DNA of 6,100 bases. Origin: a bacterium (GTDB lineage: Bacteria > BMS3Abin14). Positions within the stretch are counted from its first letter, which is position 1. Each line of letters starts with the position of its first letter. The stretch lies in contig JALHUC010000544.1 in the NCBI GenBank assembly GCA_022865845.1, forward strand, positions 1-6,100, given 5' to 3'. Below the pieces are notes generated by a model. That model was not told the origin of the DNA. It did no database searches and saw nothing but the letters and a program-made list of their open reading frames with translations. Both the position numbers and the translations under genes were made by a program. Of this stretch, positions 1 to 6,027 are shown in pieces.

Positions 1-60
1 AAGACCAATAGGAACAAATGGGAATTGGAACTTGCAGATATATTTTGATTGGCTTTTTCT

Positions 61-88
61 TTGGACTTTGGACTTTGGACCTTGGACT
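61..88. repeat. 4 x 7-bp tandem repeat (TTGGACT)
   Basis: Four adjacent heptamers are seen: TTGGACT, TTGGACT, TTGGACC, TTGGACT. The preceding bases 54-60 (TTTTTCT) may be a decayed unit. The block lies in the non-coding leader of the malic enzyme gene, immediately before a large palindrome. It resembles the other heptamer blocks near 5954-6048 in period but not in sequence. No function is evident. Confidence 0.9.
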
Positions 89-121
89 CACCATGCGGTG
101 AACACGATTCACCGCATGGTG
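89..121. repeat. Perfect inverted repeat, 14-bp arms, 5-base loop
   Basis: CACCATGCGGTGAA (89-102) is the exact reverse complement of 108-121, with loop CACGA. No T-run follows, so it is not a standard intrinsic terminator. ACCGCA at 111-116 can instead pair with TGCGGT at 120-125 across a 3-base loop, so two mutually exclusive RNA stems are possible. It could be an operator, a terminator without a U-tract for an upstream gene, or a mobile palindromic repeat. It lies about 128 bases before the malic enzyme start. Confidence 0.85.
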
Positions 122-236
122 CGGTTGCCAAATATATAGGTTGATGTTAATTTTCATCTTTGGGCTCCAGCTGTTGTGAATGACATGGGGCCCCGTCTTT
201 TTGGGAGCCGGCTTGATTCGGCTTTCATCCTTTTAC

Positions 237-243
237 AAGGGAG
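237..243 (+). promoter_or_regulatory. Ribosome binding site of the malic enzyme gene
   Basis: AAGGGAG lies five bases before the ATG at 249. It decides the start: the in-frame ATG at 180 would add 23 residues (beginning MTWGPVFLGA) that match nothing in malic enzymes and has no Shine-Dalgarno sequence before it. Confidence 0.8.
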
Positions 244-248
244 TAGTA

Positions 249-2828
249 ATGGCCGTTAAGAAGACGAAGCCGGGTAAAACAGGTAATTCAGGCACCAATC
301 AATACGGTCTGGATCTGAGGCTGAGAAACCAGGGCCTTATCGGTGTGGGCAGTAAGATCCCCATTAAGGATTCATCAGCACTGAGCCTCCTGTATACACC
401 CGGTGTGGCCGCGCCGTGTCTGGAGATAGCCGAAAATCCCATCAGGTCCTACGACCTGACCTGTCGCGGAAACACCGTCGCAGTGATCAGCGACGGTTCA
501 TCCGTTTACGGGTTCGGGAATACAGGGCCTGAATCAGCGCTCGCCATGCTCGAGGGACGGTCCGTGTTTTTCAAGACCTTCGCGGGAGTGGATGCGTTTC
601 CCATTGCCCTGAACACCCAGGATTGCGACGAGATCGTGGAGATATGCATCAGACTGGCCACCAACTTCGGCGGAATTGTCCTTGAGGACATTGCTGCCCC
701 CAAGTGTTTTACGGTGGAACGGAACCTCAAAAAGGCTACAAGGATCCCCGTATTGCACAGTGAACAGCACGGTGGGGCCATTGCCGTATACGCTGCCCTC
801 ATTAATGCTCTCAAGGTTGTCGGCAAGAAGCTGAGCAAGGTCAACATCGTGATCTCCGGGGCCGGTGCTGCCGGGATCGCAACAGCAAAACTTCTCCTGG
901 CTGCCGGGGCAAAAGAGATCACCCTGTGTGACAGATACGGTTCCATATGCAGGTATCGGACCCAGCCGACGAACTGGGCCAAATCGGAGGTGTCCCTTTA
1001 CACCAATACCACCAGAAAACGGGGTTCTCTTAAGGATATGATGGTGGGAGCGGATGTTTACATAGGGCTTTCAGCACCGGGTATCGTCTCCAGGGAGATG
1101 GTCAAGAGCATGGCGAAGGGCGCCATTGTTTTTGCCCTTGCAAACCCGATCCCCGAAATTATGCCCGATGAAGCCATCAAAGCTGGAGCGGCAGTTGTGG
1201 GCTCAGGCAGGTCCGATTTCCCTAACGAGATCAACTCGGTCTACGTTGCTCCAGGGATTTTCAGAGGTCTCCTCGATGTCAGGGCCTGGAGGATAAGCGA
1301 GGCTACATACCTTGCCGTAGGCGAAACCATCGCCGGCCTGGTCCCGGAGGATAAGCTCAGTCCTGGATACGTGGTTCTCCCCATCTTCGATTTTCACGTG
1401 GCTGCAAAAGTGGCAAGGGTCGTTGCCGAAACGGCCATCGAGAGAGGTGACGCAAGGGTTGAGGTGTCTCCCGCCGATGTAGAGGCCAAAACCCTCAAGA
1501 TCGTGTACGAGAACGTGTACACCGTCCTGCCTCCGGTCCCGCCCCGAAAAAAGAATATGGATATAAATGAAGAATCCATTGATCTGCACCACCGGTACCA
1601 GGGGGTCATGGAGATAAAGGTAAAGGTGCCCATCCGTGATGAGTACATTCTCAACAGGCTGTACCTTCCACCGGAAGCGGCCCAGGCAAGCCTGCTCCTG
1701 TCAAAGCATCCGGAGAAGGTCTACGACCTGACCTGCAAGGCCAACCTGGTCGCCGTCGTCTCCGACGGCAGTGCTGTCCTCGGTCTCGGAAACATAGGGC
1801 CCAGGGCGGCCCTCCCTGTAATGGAAGGGAAGTCGATACTTTTCAAGACCTTTGCCGGTGTTGAAGCTTTTCCCATCTGTATATGCACCCAGAATACGGA
1901 CGAGATCGTGGAGTTAGTAAAAGCCATCTCCCCCACCTTCGGCGGAATCAACCTGGAGGATATTTCTGCGCCCCGTTGTTTTGAGATCGAAGAGAGGCTC
2001 AAGAAGGAATTGGATATTCCTGTCTTCCACGACGACCAGCACGGCACCGCTGTGGTGGTCCTCGCGGGGCTGATCAACTCCCTGAAGATCGTGGACAAAA
2101 AACTGTCCGATATCAAGGTCGTAATGAACGGCGCTGGAGCGGCAGCCATTGCTGTTACAAAACTTCTCATGGTGGCCGGTGCCCAGGACATAACTCTCTG
2201 CGATGAGTTTGGAACCGTCTTTGAGGGCAGAAAAGAAAAGATGAGCAGGATCATGGAAGAGATGGCTCAGATCACGAACCGGGACAACGTCAAGGGTGAT
2301 CTTGCCAGTGTCATGAAAGGCGCGGATGTTTTCATAGGGCTTTCCGTGGGCAATACGGTCACCCAGGACATGATCAAAAGCATGGCCAGGGACCCAGTGG
2401 TCTTTGCCATGGCGAACCCGGTGCCGGAGATCTGGCCGGATGATGCCTACGCTGCAGGTGCCAAGGTCGTGGTTACAGGAAGGTCCGATTTCCCCAACCA
2501 GGTGAACAACTGCTCTGTCTTCCCTGGCATTTTCCGGGGAGCTCTGGACGTCCGGGCTACTGATATCACCAAAGGGATGAAGATCGCTGCTGCTGAGGCC
2601 ATTGCCAACTTCATTGCTGATGACAAGCTTGGACCCGGGTATATCATTCCTCACGCTATGGATTTCAAGGTGCCCCCTGCAGTTGCAGCTGCGGTGGCCA
2701 AAGCAGCGGTGGAGGAAGGTGTGGCACGGATCAAAATCTCACCTGAGGAGGTTGCGGCCAATACCCTGGAATACCTTTATGAGGGACATCTGCGGCACCT
2801 TAAGGGCGATATTGAGTCCACGAGATAG
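249..2828 (+). CDS. Tandem (two-module) malic enzyme, 859 aa
   Basis: Malic enzyme oxidatively decarboxylates malate to pyruvate with NAD(P)+ and a divalent metal in the cytoplasm. The protein holds two complete modules (malic N-domain plus Rossmann domain), about residues 17-425 and 438-850, joined by a PPVPPRKK linker near 428-435. Over the central 164 aligned positions I count 98 identities. Module 1: YTPGVA 49-54, Lys109, LEDI 145-148, HSEQHGGA 170-177, GAGAAG 204-209, ANP 298-300, NEINS 326-330. Module 2: LYLPPEAA 471-478, Lys533, LEDI 569-572, HDDQHGTA 594-601, GAGAAA 628-633, ANP 722-724, NQVNN 750-754. Single-module bacterial enzymes are about 400 residues. E. coli MaeB has a similar overall length, but its second half is phosphotransacetylase-like; here it is a second malic enzyme. 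Each module has lost different active-site elements (see findings). Cofactor preference cannot be read with confidence. Membership in the family is certain; activity of each half is not. Confidence 0.95.
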   Translation: MAVKKTKPGKTGNSGTNQYGLDLRLRNQGLIGVGSKIPIKDSSALSLLYTPGVAAPCLEIAENPIRSYDLTCRGNTVAVISDGSSVYGFGNTGPESALAMLEGRSVFFKTFAGVDAFPIALNTQDCDEIVEICIRLATNFGGIVLEDIAAPKCFTVERNLKKATRIPVLHSEQHGGAIAVYAALINALKVVGKKLSKVNIVISGAGAAGIATAKLLLAAGAKEITLCDRYGSICRYRTQPTNWAKSEVSLYTNTTRKRGSLKDMMVGADVYIGLSAPGIVSREMVKSMAKGAIVFALANPIPEIMPDEAIKAGAAVVGSGRSDFPNEINSVYVAPGIFRGLLDVRAWRISEATYLAVGETIAGLVPEDKLSPGYVVLPIFDFHVAAKVARVVAETAIERGDARVEVSPADVEAKTLKIVYENVYTVLPPVPPRKKNMDINEESIDLHHRYQGVMEIKVKVPIRDEYILNRLYLPPEAAQASLLLSKHPEKVYDLTCKANLVAVVSDGSAVLGLGNIGPRAALPVMEGKSILFKTFAGVEAFPICICTQNTDEIVELVKAISPTFGGINLEDISAPRCFEIEERLKKELDIPVFHDDQHGTAVVVLAGLINSLKIVDKKLSDIKVVMNGAGAAAIAVTKLLMVAGAQDITLCDEFGTVFEGRKEKMSRIMEEMAQITNRDNVKGDLASVMKGADVFIGLSVGNTVTQDMIKSMARDPVVFAMANPVPEIWPDDAYAAGAKVVVTGRSDFPNQVNNCSVFPGIFRGALDVRATDITKGMKIAAAEAIANFIADDKLGPGYIIPHAMDFKVPPAVAAAVAKAAVEEGVARIKISPEEVAANTLEYLYEGHLRHLKGDIESTR

Positions 2829-2853
2829 CCCGAATAGAATTTTTTCGAGGTTA
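2823..2853 (+). repeat. Imperfect direct repeat, copy 1
   Basis: This 31-bp segment matches 2991-3021 at 26 of 31 positions. The 22-base AT-rich core (2832-2853) matches at 20 of 22 and ends in CGAGGTTA. Copy 1 overlaps the stop codon of the malic enzyme gene (TAG at 2826-2828). Copy 2 lies 168 bp downstream, just before the glcD-type gene, so the pair brackets the hairpin-rich stretch between the genes. Confidence 0.85.
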
Positions 2854-2860
2854 TAAACAG

Positions 2861-2887
2861 TTGATGGACATTCAAGAGGTCCATCAA
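2861..2887 (+). repeat. Hairpin, 9-bp stem, 9-base loop
   Basis: TTGATGGAC (2861-2869) is exactly complementary to GTCCATCAA (2879-2887). It is the first of four hairpins in the gap between the malic enzyme and FAD oxidoreductase genes. It has no U-tract, so it is a poor terminator candidate. Confidence 0.75.
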
Positions 2888-2889
2888 GC

Positions 2890-2981
2890 AGTCCCGCCGA
2901 CGGCGGGACTGGGGTGGGGGCCACGCCTGCGGCGTGGGACGGATTCACTCCGCTTGGGGGGGGATCACGCCCAAGGCGTGA
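2890..2981 (+). repeat. Array of three GC-rich hairpins with 3-base loops
   Basis: Three perfect palindromes follow one another. 2890-2910 has a 9-bp stem AGTCCCGCC and loop GAC. 2921-2937 has a 7-bp stem CCACGCC and loop TGC. 2965-2981 has a 7-bp stem TCACGCC and loop CAA. All share the core CGCC-NNN-GGCG, and G-rich runs separate them. None is followed by a T-run. They could be mRNA-stabilising or transcription-attenuating structures in an operon, or a REP-like palindromic repeat cluster. With the hairpin at 2861-2887 they make this 217-base gap unusually structured. Confidence 0.8.
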
Positions 2982-2990
2982 CCGCCCTTT

Positions 2991-3021
2991 AGAAAGCTTG
3001 AATAAAATTTTTACGAGGTTA
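2991..3021 (+). repeat. Imperfect direct repeat, copy 2
   Basis: Second copy of the segment at 2823-2853, with its 22-base AT-rich core at 3000-3021. It ends 24 bases before the start codon of the FAD oxidoreductase gene, so it lies in that gene's leader. It could mark a duplicated leader or a paired regulatory or processing site. Confidence 0.85.
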
Positions 3022-3035
3022 ACTAAAGTAGTCAC

Positions 3036-3040
3036 AGGAA
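3036..3040 (+). promoter_or_regulatory. Ribosome binding site of the glcD-type gene
   Basis: AGGAA lies five bases before the ATG at 3046. It supports this start over the in-frame GTG at 2914, whose 44 extra codons would be read straight through two hairpins and direct repeat copy 2. Confidence 0.75.
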
Positions 3041-3045
3041 CATCA

Positions 3046-4464
3046 ATGGACAACAAGGTAAAAAACCAGATTCGTTCTATCGTAGGTAAGGAACACTGTT
3101 CCGACAGGAAAGAGGACCTTTTCCTCTACTCCTACGATGCCATGAACAGACGGTATCTACCCGACATGGTGGCCCATCCCTCTTCTGCGCAGGAGATCTC
3201 CCGCCTGATAAATCTGGCTAATGAACAGCTCTTCGCCATCGTCCCCAGAGGGGCTGGAACCGGCCTTACAGGAGGGTCCCTGGCCGTGGACGGCGGTCTT
3301 ATTATTACGACCAGCAGGATGAACAGGATCCTGGAGATCGACCCGGAAAATCAGACGGCCTGGGTCGAGGCTGGGGTTTTTAACGGGGATCTTCAGTCAG
3401 CGGCCGCCGGGTACGGTCTCTTTTTTCCTCCGGATCCTGCGAGCATGGACTTCTCCACCCTCGGGGGGAATGCGGCCGAAAACGCCGGCGGCGCCCGAGC
3501 GGTCAAGTACGGTGTCACCAGGGATTATGTCATGGCTCTGGAAGTGGTTATGCCCACCGGTGAGATCGTCCACACCGGTTCGGCCGCCATCAAGAGCGTG
3601 ACTGGCTATGATCTCACCAGGCTTATCGTGGGATCCGAGGGGACGTTGGGTGTCATTACGCGACTCCTCCTGAAGCTGATTCCCATACCGGAGGCAGTGG
3701 GGACGATGCTGGCGGCCTTCCCCGAGATAAGCACGGCAGCGAAGGCGGTGGCCAGCATCATGTCCAGCCGGGTCACCCCGTCCACTTTGGAGTTTATGGA
3801 CCGAACCGCGGTGGAGTGCGTTAAGGAATATCTTCACGACGATATCCCCTCCGATGTGGCGGCCCTCCTCCTCGTGGAGGTTGATGGTAGCCCCTCTGTT
3901 GTGGAAGCGGATGCCAAGGTTCTTGAAAATAAATGTCTTGAGGCTGGAGCGCTGTATGTGCAGTCCGCCCGGGACTCTGAGGAAAGGGAAGCGCTCTGGA
4001 CAGCCAGACGGGCTCTGTCACCTGCCATAATGAAGATCCGGCCCCTGAAGATAAACGAGGATGTGGCTGTTCCCCGTATGAAGATCCCTGATCTCATTAC
4101 CGGGATTGAGGAACTTGCCCGCAAGCATCGCCTTTCGATCGTTAATTTCGGTCATGCCGGTGACGGTAACGTCCATGTTAACCTTCTCCTGGACCCTGAG
4201 GACAAGGAGGAAGTGTCTCGCGCGGACCACTGCGTCAAGGAACTTTTTCAACTCGTTATATCCCTGGGAGGAACCCTGTCCGGAGAGCACGGGATCGGGA
4301 TAGCCAAGGCTCCCTATCTTGATATCGAACTGGAATCCTCCGCTACGGATGTCATGAGGAAGATCAAGCAGGCTCTTGATCCCAAAAACATCCTGAACCC
4401 CCACAAAACTTTCGATTACGACAAGACAAGCCTTGAACGGGAGCTGTCTCCTGACAATGGATAA
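3046..4464 (+). CDS. glcD: FAD-linked 2-hydroxyacid dehydrogenase (GlcD / D-lactate dehydrogenase type), 472 aa
   Basis: Flavoprotein of the GlcD/D-lactate dehydrogenase family that oxidises a 2-hydroxyacid (D-lactate or glycolate) and hands electrons to an Fe-S partner. The N-terminal FAD-binding domain of the PCMH/VAO type (about 40-215) shows PRGAGTGLTGGS at 67-78, GGNAAENAGG at 140-149, and VTGYDLTRLIVGSEGTLG at 185-202. The FAD-oxidase C-terminal domain shows NFGHAGDGNVHVN at 367-379 and GGTLSGEHGIGIAK at 408-421. His370, His377 and Glu414 are the expected metal and substrate site of this family. It ends with the typical LDPKNILNP (444-452). No signal peptide or membrane segment is seen. 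The length is normal for the family (about 460-500). The downstream partner gene overlaps it by 8 bases, and no GlcE gene is present. That two-gene form resembles the lactate dehydrogenase of sulfate reducers (glcD-like gene plus Fe-S gene in the Desulfovibrio lactate operon), so lactate is somewhat favoured over glycolate. Family certain; substrate unresolved. Confidence 0.93.
   Translation: MDNKVKNQIRSIVGKEHCSDRKEDLFLYSYDAMNRRYLPDMVAHPSSAQEISRLINLANEQLFAIVPRGAGTGLTGGSLAVDGGLIITTSRMNRILEIDPENQTAWVEAGVFNGDLQSAAAGYGLFFPPDPASMDFSTLGGNAAENAGGARAVKYGVTRDYVMALEVVMPTGEIVHTGSAAIKSVTGYDLTRLIVGSEGTLGVITRLLLKLIPIPEAVGTMLAAFPEISTAAKAVASIMSSRVTPSTLEFMDRTAVECVKEYLHDDIPSDVAALLLVEVDGSPSVVEADAKVLENKCLEAGALYVQSARDSEEREALWTARRALSPAIMKIRPLKINEDVAVPRMKIPDLITGIEELARKHRLSIVNFGHAGDGNVHVNLLLDPEDKEEVSRADHCVKELFQLVISLGGTLSGEHGIGIAKAPYLDIELESSATDVMRKIKQALDPKNILNPHKTFDYDKTSLERELSPDNG
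4439..4464 (+). promoter_or_regulatory. Translational coupling junction glcD-glcF (8-base overlap)
   Basis: The ATG of the downstream gene (4457-4459) lies inside the last codons of the upstream gene, whose TAA is 4462-4464. The only Shine-Dalgarno candidate is GGGAG at 4439-4443, a rather long 13 bases away, so initiation probably depends on ribosomes finishing the upstream gene. The in-frame TTG at 4433 is less likely because no ribosome binding site precedes it. Confidence 0.65.
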
Positions 4465-5965
4465 AGATCAGACCAGGCAAGTCAGGAGACAGTGCGTCAA
4501 GTGCGGGAAGTGCCAGACGGTCTGCCCTGTCTTTTCGGTACAGCCGGTGGAGGCTTCCGCCGCCAGGGGAAAAATGGCCCTGGCTGAAGCTGTCACCCAG
4601 GGGTATCTTGATGAATCCGATGTCTACCGTAACTACCTTGAAACCTGCCTTCTGTGCGGTGCCTGCGAGGAAGCCTGTCCCAACGAGGTCCAGACTCTGT
4701 CCACCATGCTCGAAGCAAGGGAAAGGCTGGCTTCCAACGGGGGAACCAAGTTAGGCAAAAAACTGATCCTTGAAAATGTTGTAGGTAGTCCTCGCCTGCT
4801 TGACCTTGCAATGAGACTTGGCAGGAACTTCCTGGGCCTTGCTTTTAGAAGGATCCCAGCCGAGAGTGGGATCAGGCGAAGGTTCCCGCTTCCCCTTTTC
4901 ACCCGGGACCGGACTCTTCCCAGCCTGGCCGACAACTTTTTCACAGACCGGTACAAGGGACAGGTGAACTCCGGATCAGGGCCAAAGGTCGGGATCTTCC
5001 CAGGCTGCATGACCAACTATTTCTATCCCGGGACAGCGGAGGGGATAGTGGGGCTTCTTAAAAAACTGGGAGCCTCTGTATACGTTCCTGAAGGTCAGGT
5101 CTGTTGCGGTATGCCGGCACTAACCGGCGGGGCCAGGGAGATCGTCAGGAAACTTGCCTGTCAGAACCTGGAGGCGTTCGAGAAATACGAACTGGATGCT
5201 ATTGTCACCGGCTGCGCCTCTTGTGGGGGTAACCTCAAGGAAAACTACGGCGGACTTCTCCGGGAAGCGGGCGTCGAAGATCAGCGCATTGAGGAGTTTA
5301 CCTCCAAAGTGTTTGATATTAACGAGTACATGTATCGCTTCAGCACACCGGATTCTTGCGAAGATGTTATTCAAAAGGAAGAAAGAGACATAGAAAGAAA
5401 CAAAGAAAGAAACAAAGAAAAACTGGTAGTGACATATCATCATCCTTGCCATCTCAATAGACTTCAGGGAGTGAAGGCTGAGCCCATCGCTCTGATCCAG
5501 TCAGTTCCAGGTGTCAGGTATGTCCCTATGGCAGATGATCAGCGGTGTTGCGGAATGGGCGGGTCCTTCAGCCTTGAGCATTATGATATTGCAAAGGAGG
5601 TGAACGACCAGAAGGTGGCCAGGATCATCGAGACTGGAGCTGATGCCGTAGTGACCTCTTGCCCCGCCTGTATCATGCATATACGCGATGGTTTAAGCCG
5701 GAACCAGAGAGGGGACATCGAGGTTCTTCATGTCACGGAACTGCTTCAGCGGTATGACTGTGAAAAACAGGAGGTAGGAAAGGCCTGGGACTCGGGGACC
5801 CGGAGACACGGGGACACGGGGGATAGTGAAAAAATACCCTGCGGGCGACTGAGTGAAAGGGCGGGGGAGAGTGGGGGCGGAAGATCGGTACATAAGACGC
5901 AGAATATAAACAGAGGTTTAAAGCCGGCAGATAAGAGAGACTATCTACTCCTTTTTGAAATTTGA
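4457..5965 (+). CDS. glcF: GlcF-type iron-sulfur oxidoreductase subunit with extended C-terminus, 502 aa
   Basis: Electron-transfer partner of the FAD subunit, expected to carry electrons from FAD to a quinone or another acceptor. Two [4Fe-4S] ferredoxin motifs of the CxxCxxCxxxCP form are seen: Cys13/16/19/23 and Cys64/67/70/74. Two cysteine-rich CCG domains follow, as in GlcF and heterodisulfide reductase HdrB/HdrD. The first has FPGC184, C216-C217-G and C253xxC256. The second has HHPC331, C364-C365-G and C402PAC405. All expected cysteines are present, so the core should be functional. There are no membrane helices, so it is cytoplasmic or peripheral. Two parts are odd. The linker between the CCG domains contains an in-frame 4-residue repeat (ERDI-ERNK-ERNK, 309-320). 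The family-like part ends near HVTELLQRY (425-433), leaving about 69 low-complexity residues that appear to be translated intergenic repeat DNA. GlcF proteins are usually about 400-430 residues. The electron acceptor and substrate are inferred only. Confidence 0.93.
   Translation: MDKDQTRQVRRQCVKCGKCQTVCPVFSVQPVEASAARGKMALAEAVTQGYLDESDVYRNYLETCLLCGACEEACPNEVQTLSTMLEARERLASNGGTKLGKKLILENVVGSPRLLDLAMRLGRNFLGLAFRRIPAESGIRRRFPLPLFTRDRTLPSLADNFFTDRYKGQVNSGSGPKVGIFPGCMTNYFYPGTAEGIVGLLKKLGASVYVPEGQVCCGMPALTGGAREIVRKLACQNLEAFEKYELDAIVTGCASCGGNLKENYGGLLREAGVEDQRIEEFTSKVFDINEYMYRFSTPDSCEDVIQKEERDIERNKERNKEKLVVTYHHPCHLNRLQGVKAEPIALIQSVPGVRYVPMADDQRCCGMGGSFSLEHYDIAKEVNDQKVARIIETGADAVVTSCPACIMHIRDGLSRNQRGDIEVLHVTELLQRYDCEKQEVGKAWDSGTRRHGDTGDSEKIPCGRLSERAGESGGGRSVHKTQNINRGLKPADKRDYLLLFEI
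5381..5416 (+). repeat. 3 x 12-bp in-frame tandem repeat inside the glcF-type gene
   Basis: Two exact copies of GAAAGAAACAAA (5393-5404, 5405-5416) are preceded by a degenerate copy (5381-5392, two mismatches). The period is a multiple of three, so copies can be gained or lost without a frameshift. It encodes the charged repeat ERNK between the two CCG domains. The run is purine-rich and far more A-rich than the surrounding gene. Confidence 0.9.
5787..5826 (+). repeat. 8-bp tandem repeat (GGGACNCG), 4 copies plus a decayed fifth
   Basis: Units seen: GGGACTCG (5787), GGGACCCG (5795), GAGACACG (5803), GGGACACG (5811), then GGGGATAG (5819). The block lies within the 3' end of the glcF-type reading frame, after the conserved part of the protein. 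Eight is not a multiple of three, so successive copies are read in different frames. That points to a non-coding origin. Confidence 0.85.
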
Positions 5966-5970
5966 AATTG
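5954..5970. repeat. Heptamer repeat TTTGAAA x2 plus partial
   Basis: TTTGAAA at 5954-5960 and 5961-5967 is followed by TTG at 5968-5970 and AA, a partial third unit. The TGA stop of the glcF-type frame (5963-5965) falls inside the second unit, so the repeat itself supplies the stop. Confidence 0.7.
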
Positions 5971-5989
5971 AACCTTCTGGATCATGGAT

Positions 5990-6023
5990 TGAGTATGAGA
6001 TCTGAGATGTGAGATTTGAGATC
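5990..6023. repeat. Heptamer tandem repeat TGAGATN
   Basis: TGAGTA (six bases, 5990-5995) is followed by four heptamers: TGAGATC, TGAGATG, TGAGATT and TGAGATC, ending at 6023. It lies in the gap between the glcF-type gene and the putative convergent gene. No terminator-like hairpin with a T-run is visible in this gap. Confidence 0.85.
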
Positions 6024-6027
6024 GATA

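Noticed and set aside
125..153. Sigma-70-like promoter TTGCCA with an AT-rich -10 about 17 bases later
   Set aside because: The -10 candidate matches only about half of TATAAT; too weak to annotate without transcript data.
180..248. Upstream in-frame ATG giving a 23-residue longer malic enzyme
   Set aside because: No ribosome binding site precedes it and the extra residues look like translated leader; the ATG at 249 has AAGGGAG at ideal spacing.
506..982. Long minus-strand open frames inside the malic enzyme and the other two genes
   Set aside because: They mirror well-conserved coding sequence on the + strand, have no recognisable domains, and arise from codon bias in GC-rich genes.
1626..2828. 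Reading the second half as a phosphotransacetylase domain, as in MaeB
   Set aside because: The second half contains the SDGS, FKTFAG, LEDI, HDDQHGTA and GAGAAA motifs of malic enzyme itself.
2852..2857. TATAAA as a -10 element for the FAD gene
   Set aside because: No acceptable -35 lies 16-18 bases upstream, and the element would place the whole hairpin array in the leader; not supportable.
2890..2981. Intrinsic transcription terminator after the malic enzyme gene
   Set aside because: The stems are strong but none is followed by a T-run; termination cannot be claimed from sequence.
2914..3045. In-frame GTG start extending the FAD oxidoreductase by 44 residues
   Set aside because: The extension would translate two hairpins and direct repeat copy 2; the ATG at 3046 has AGGAA five bases upstream and gives a normal N-terminus.
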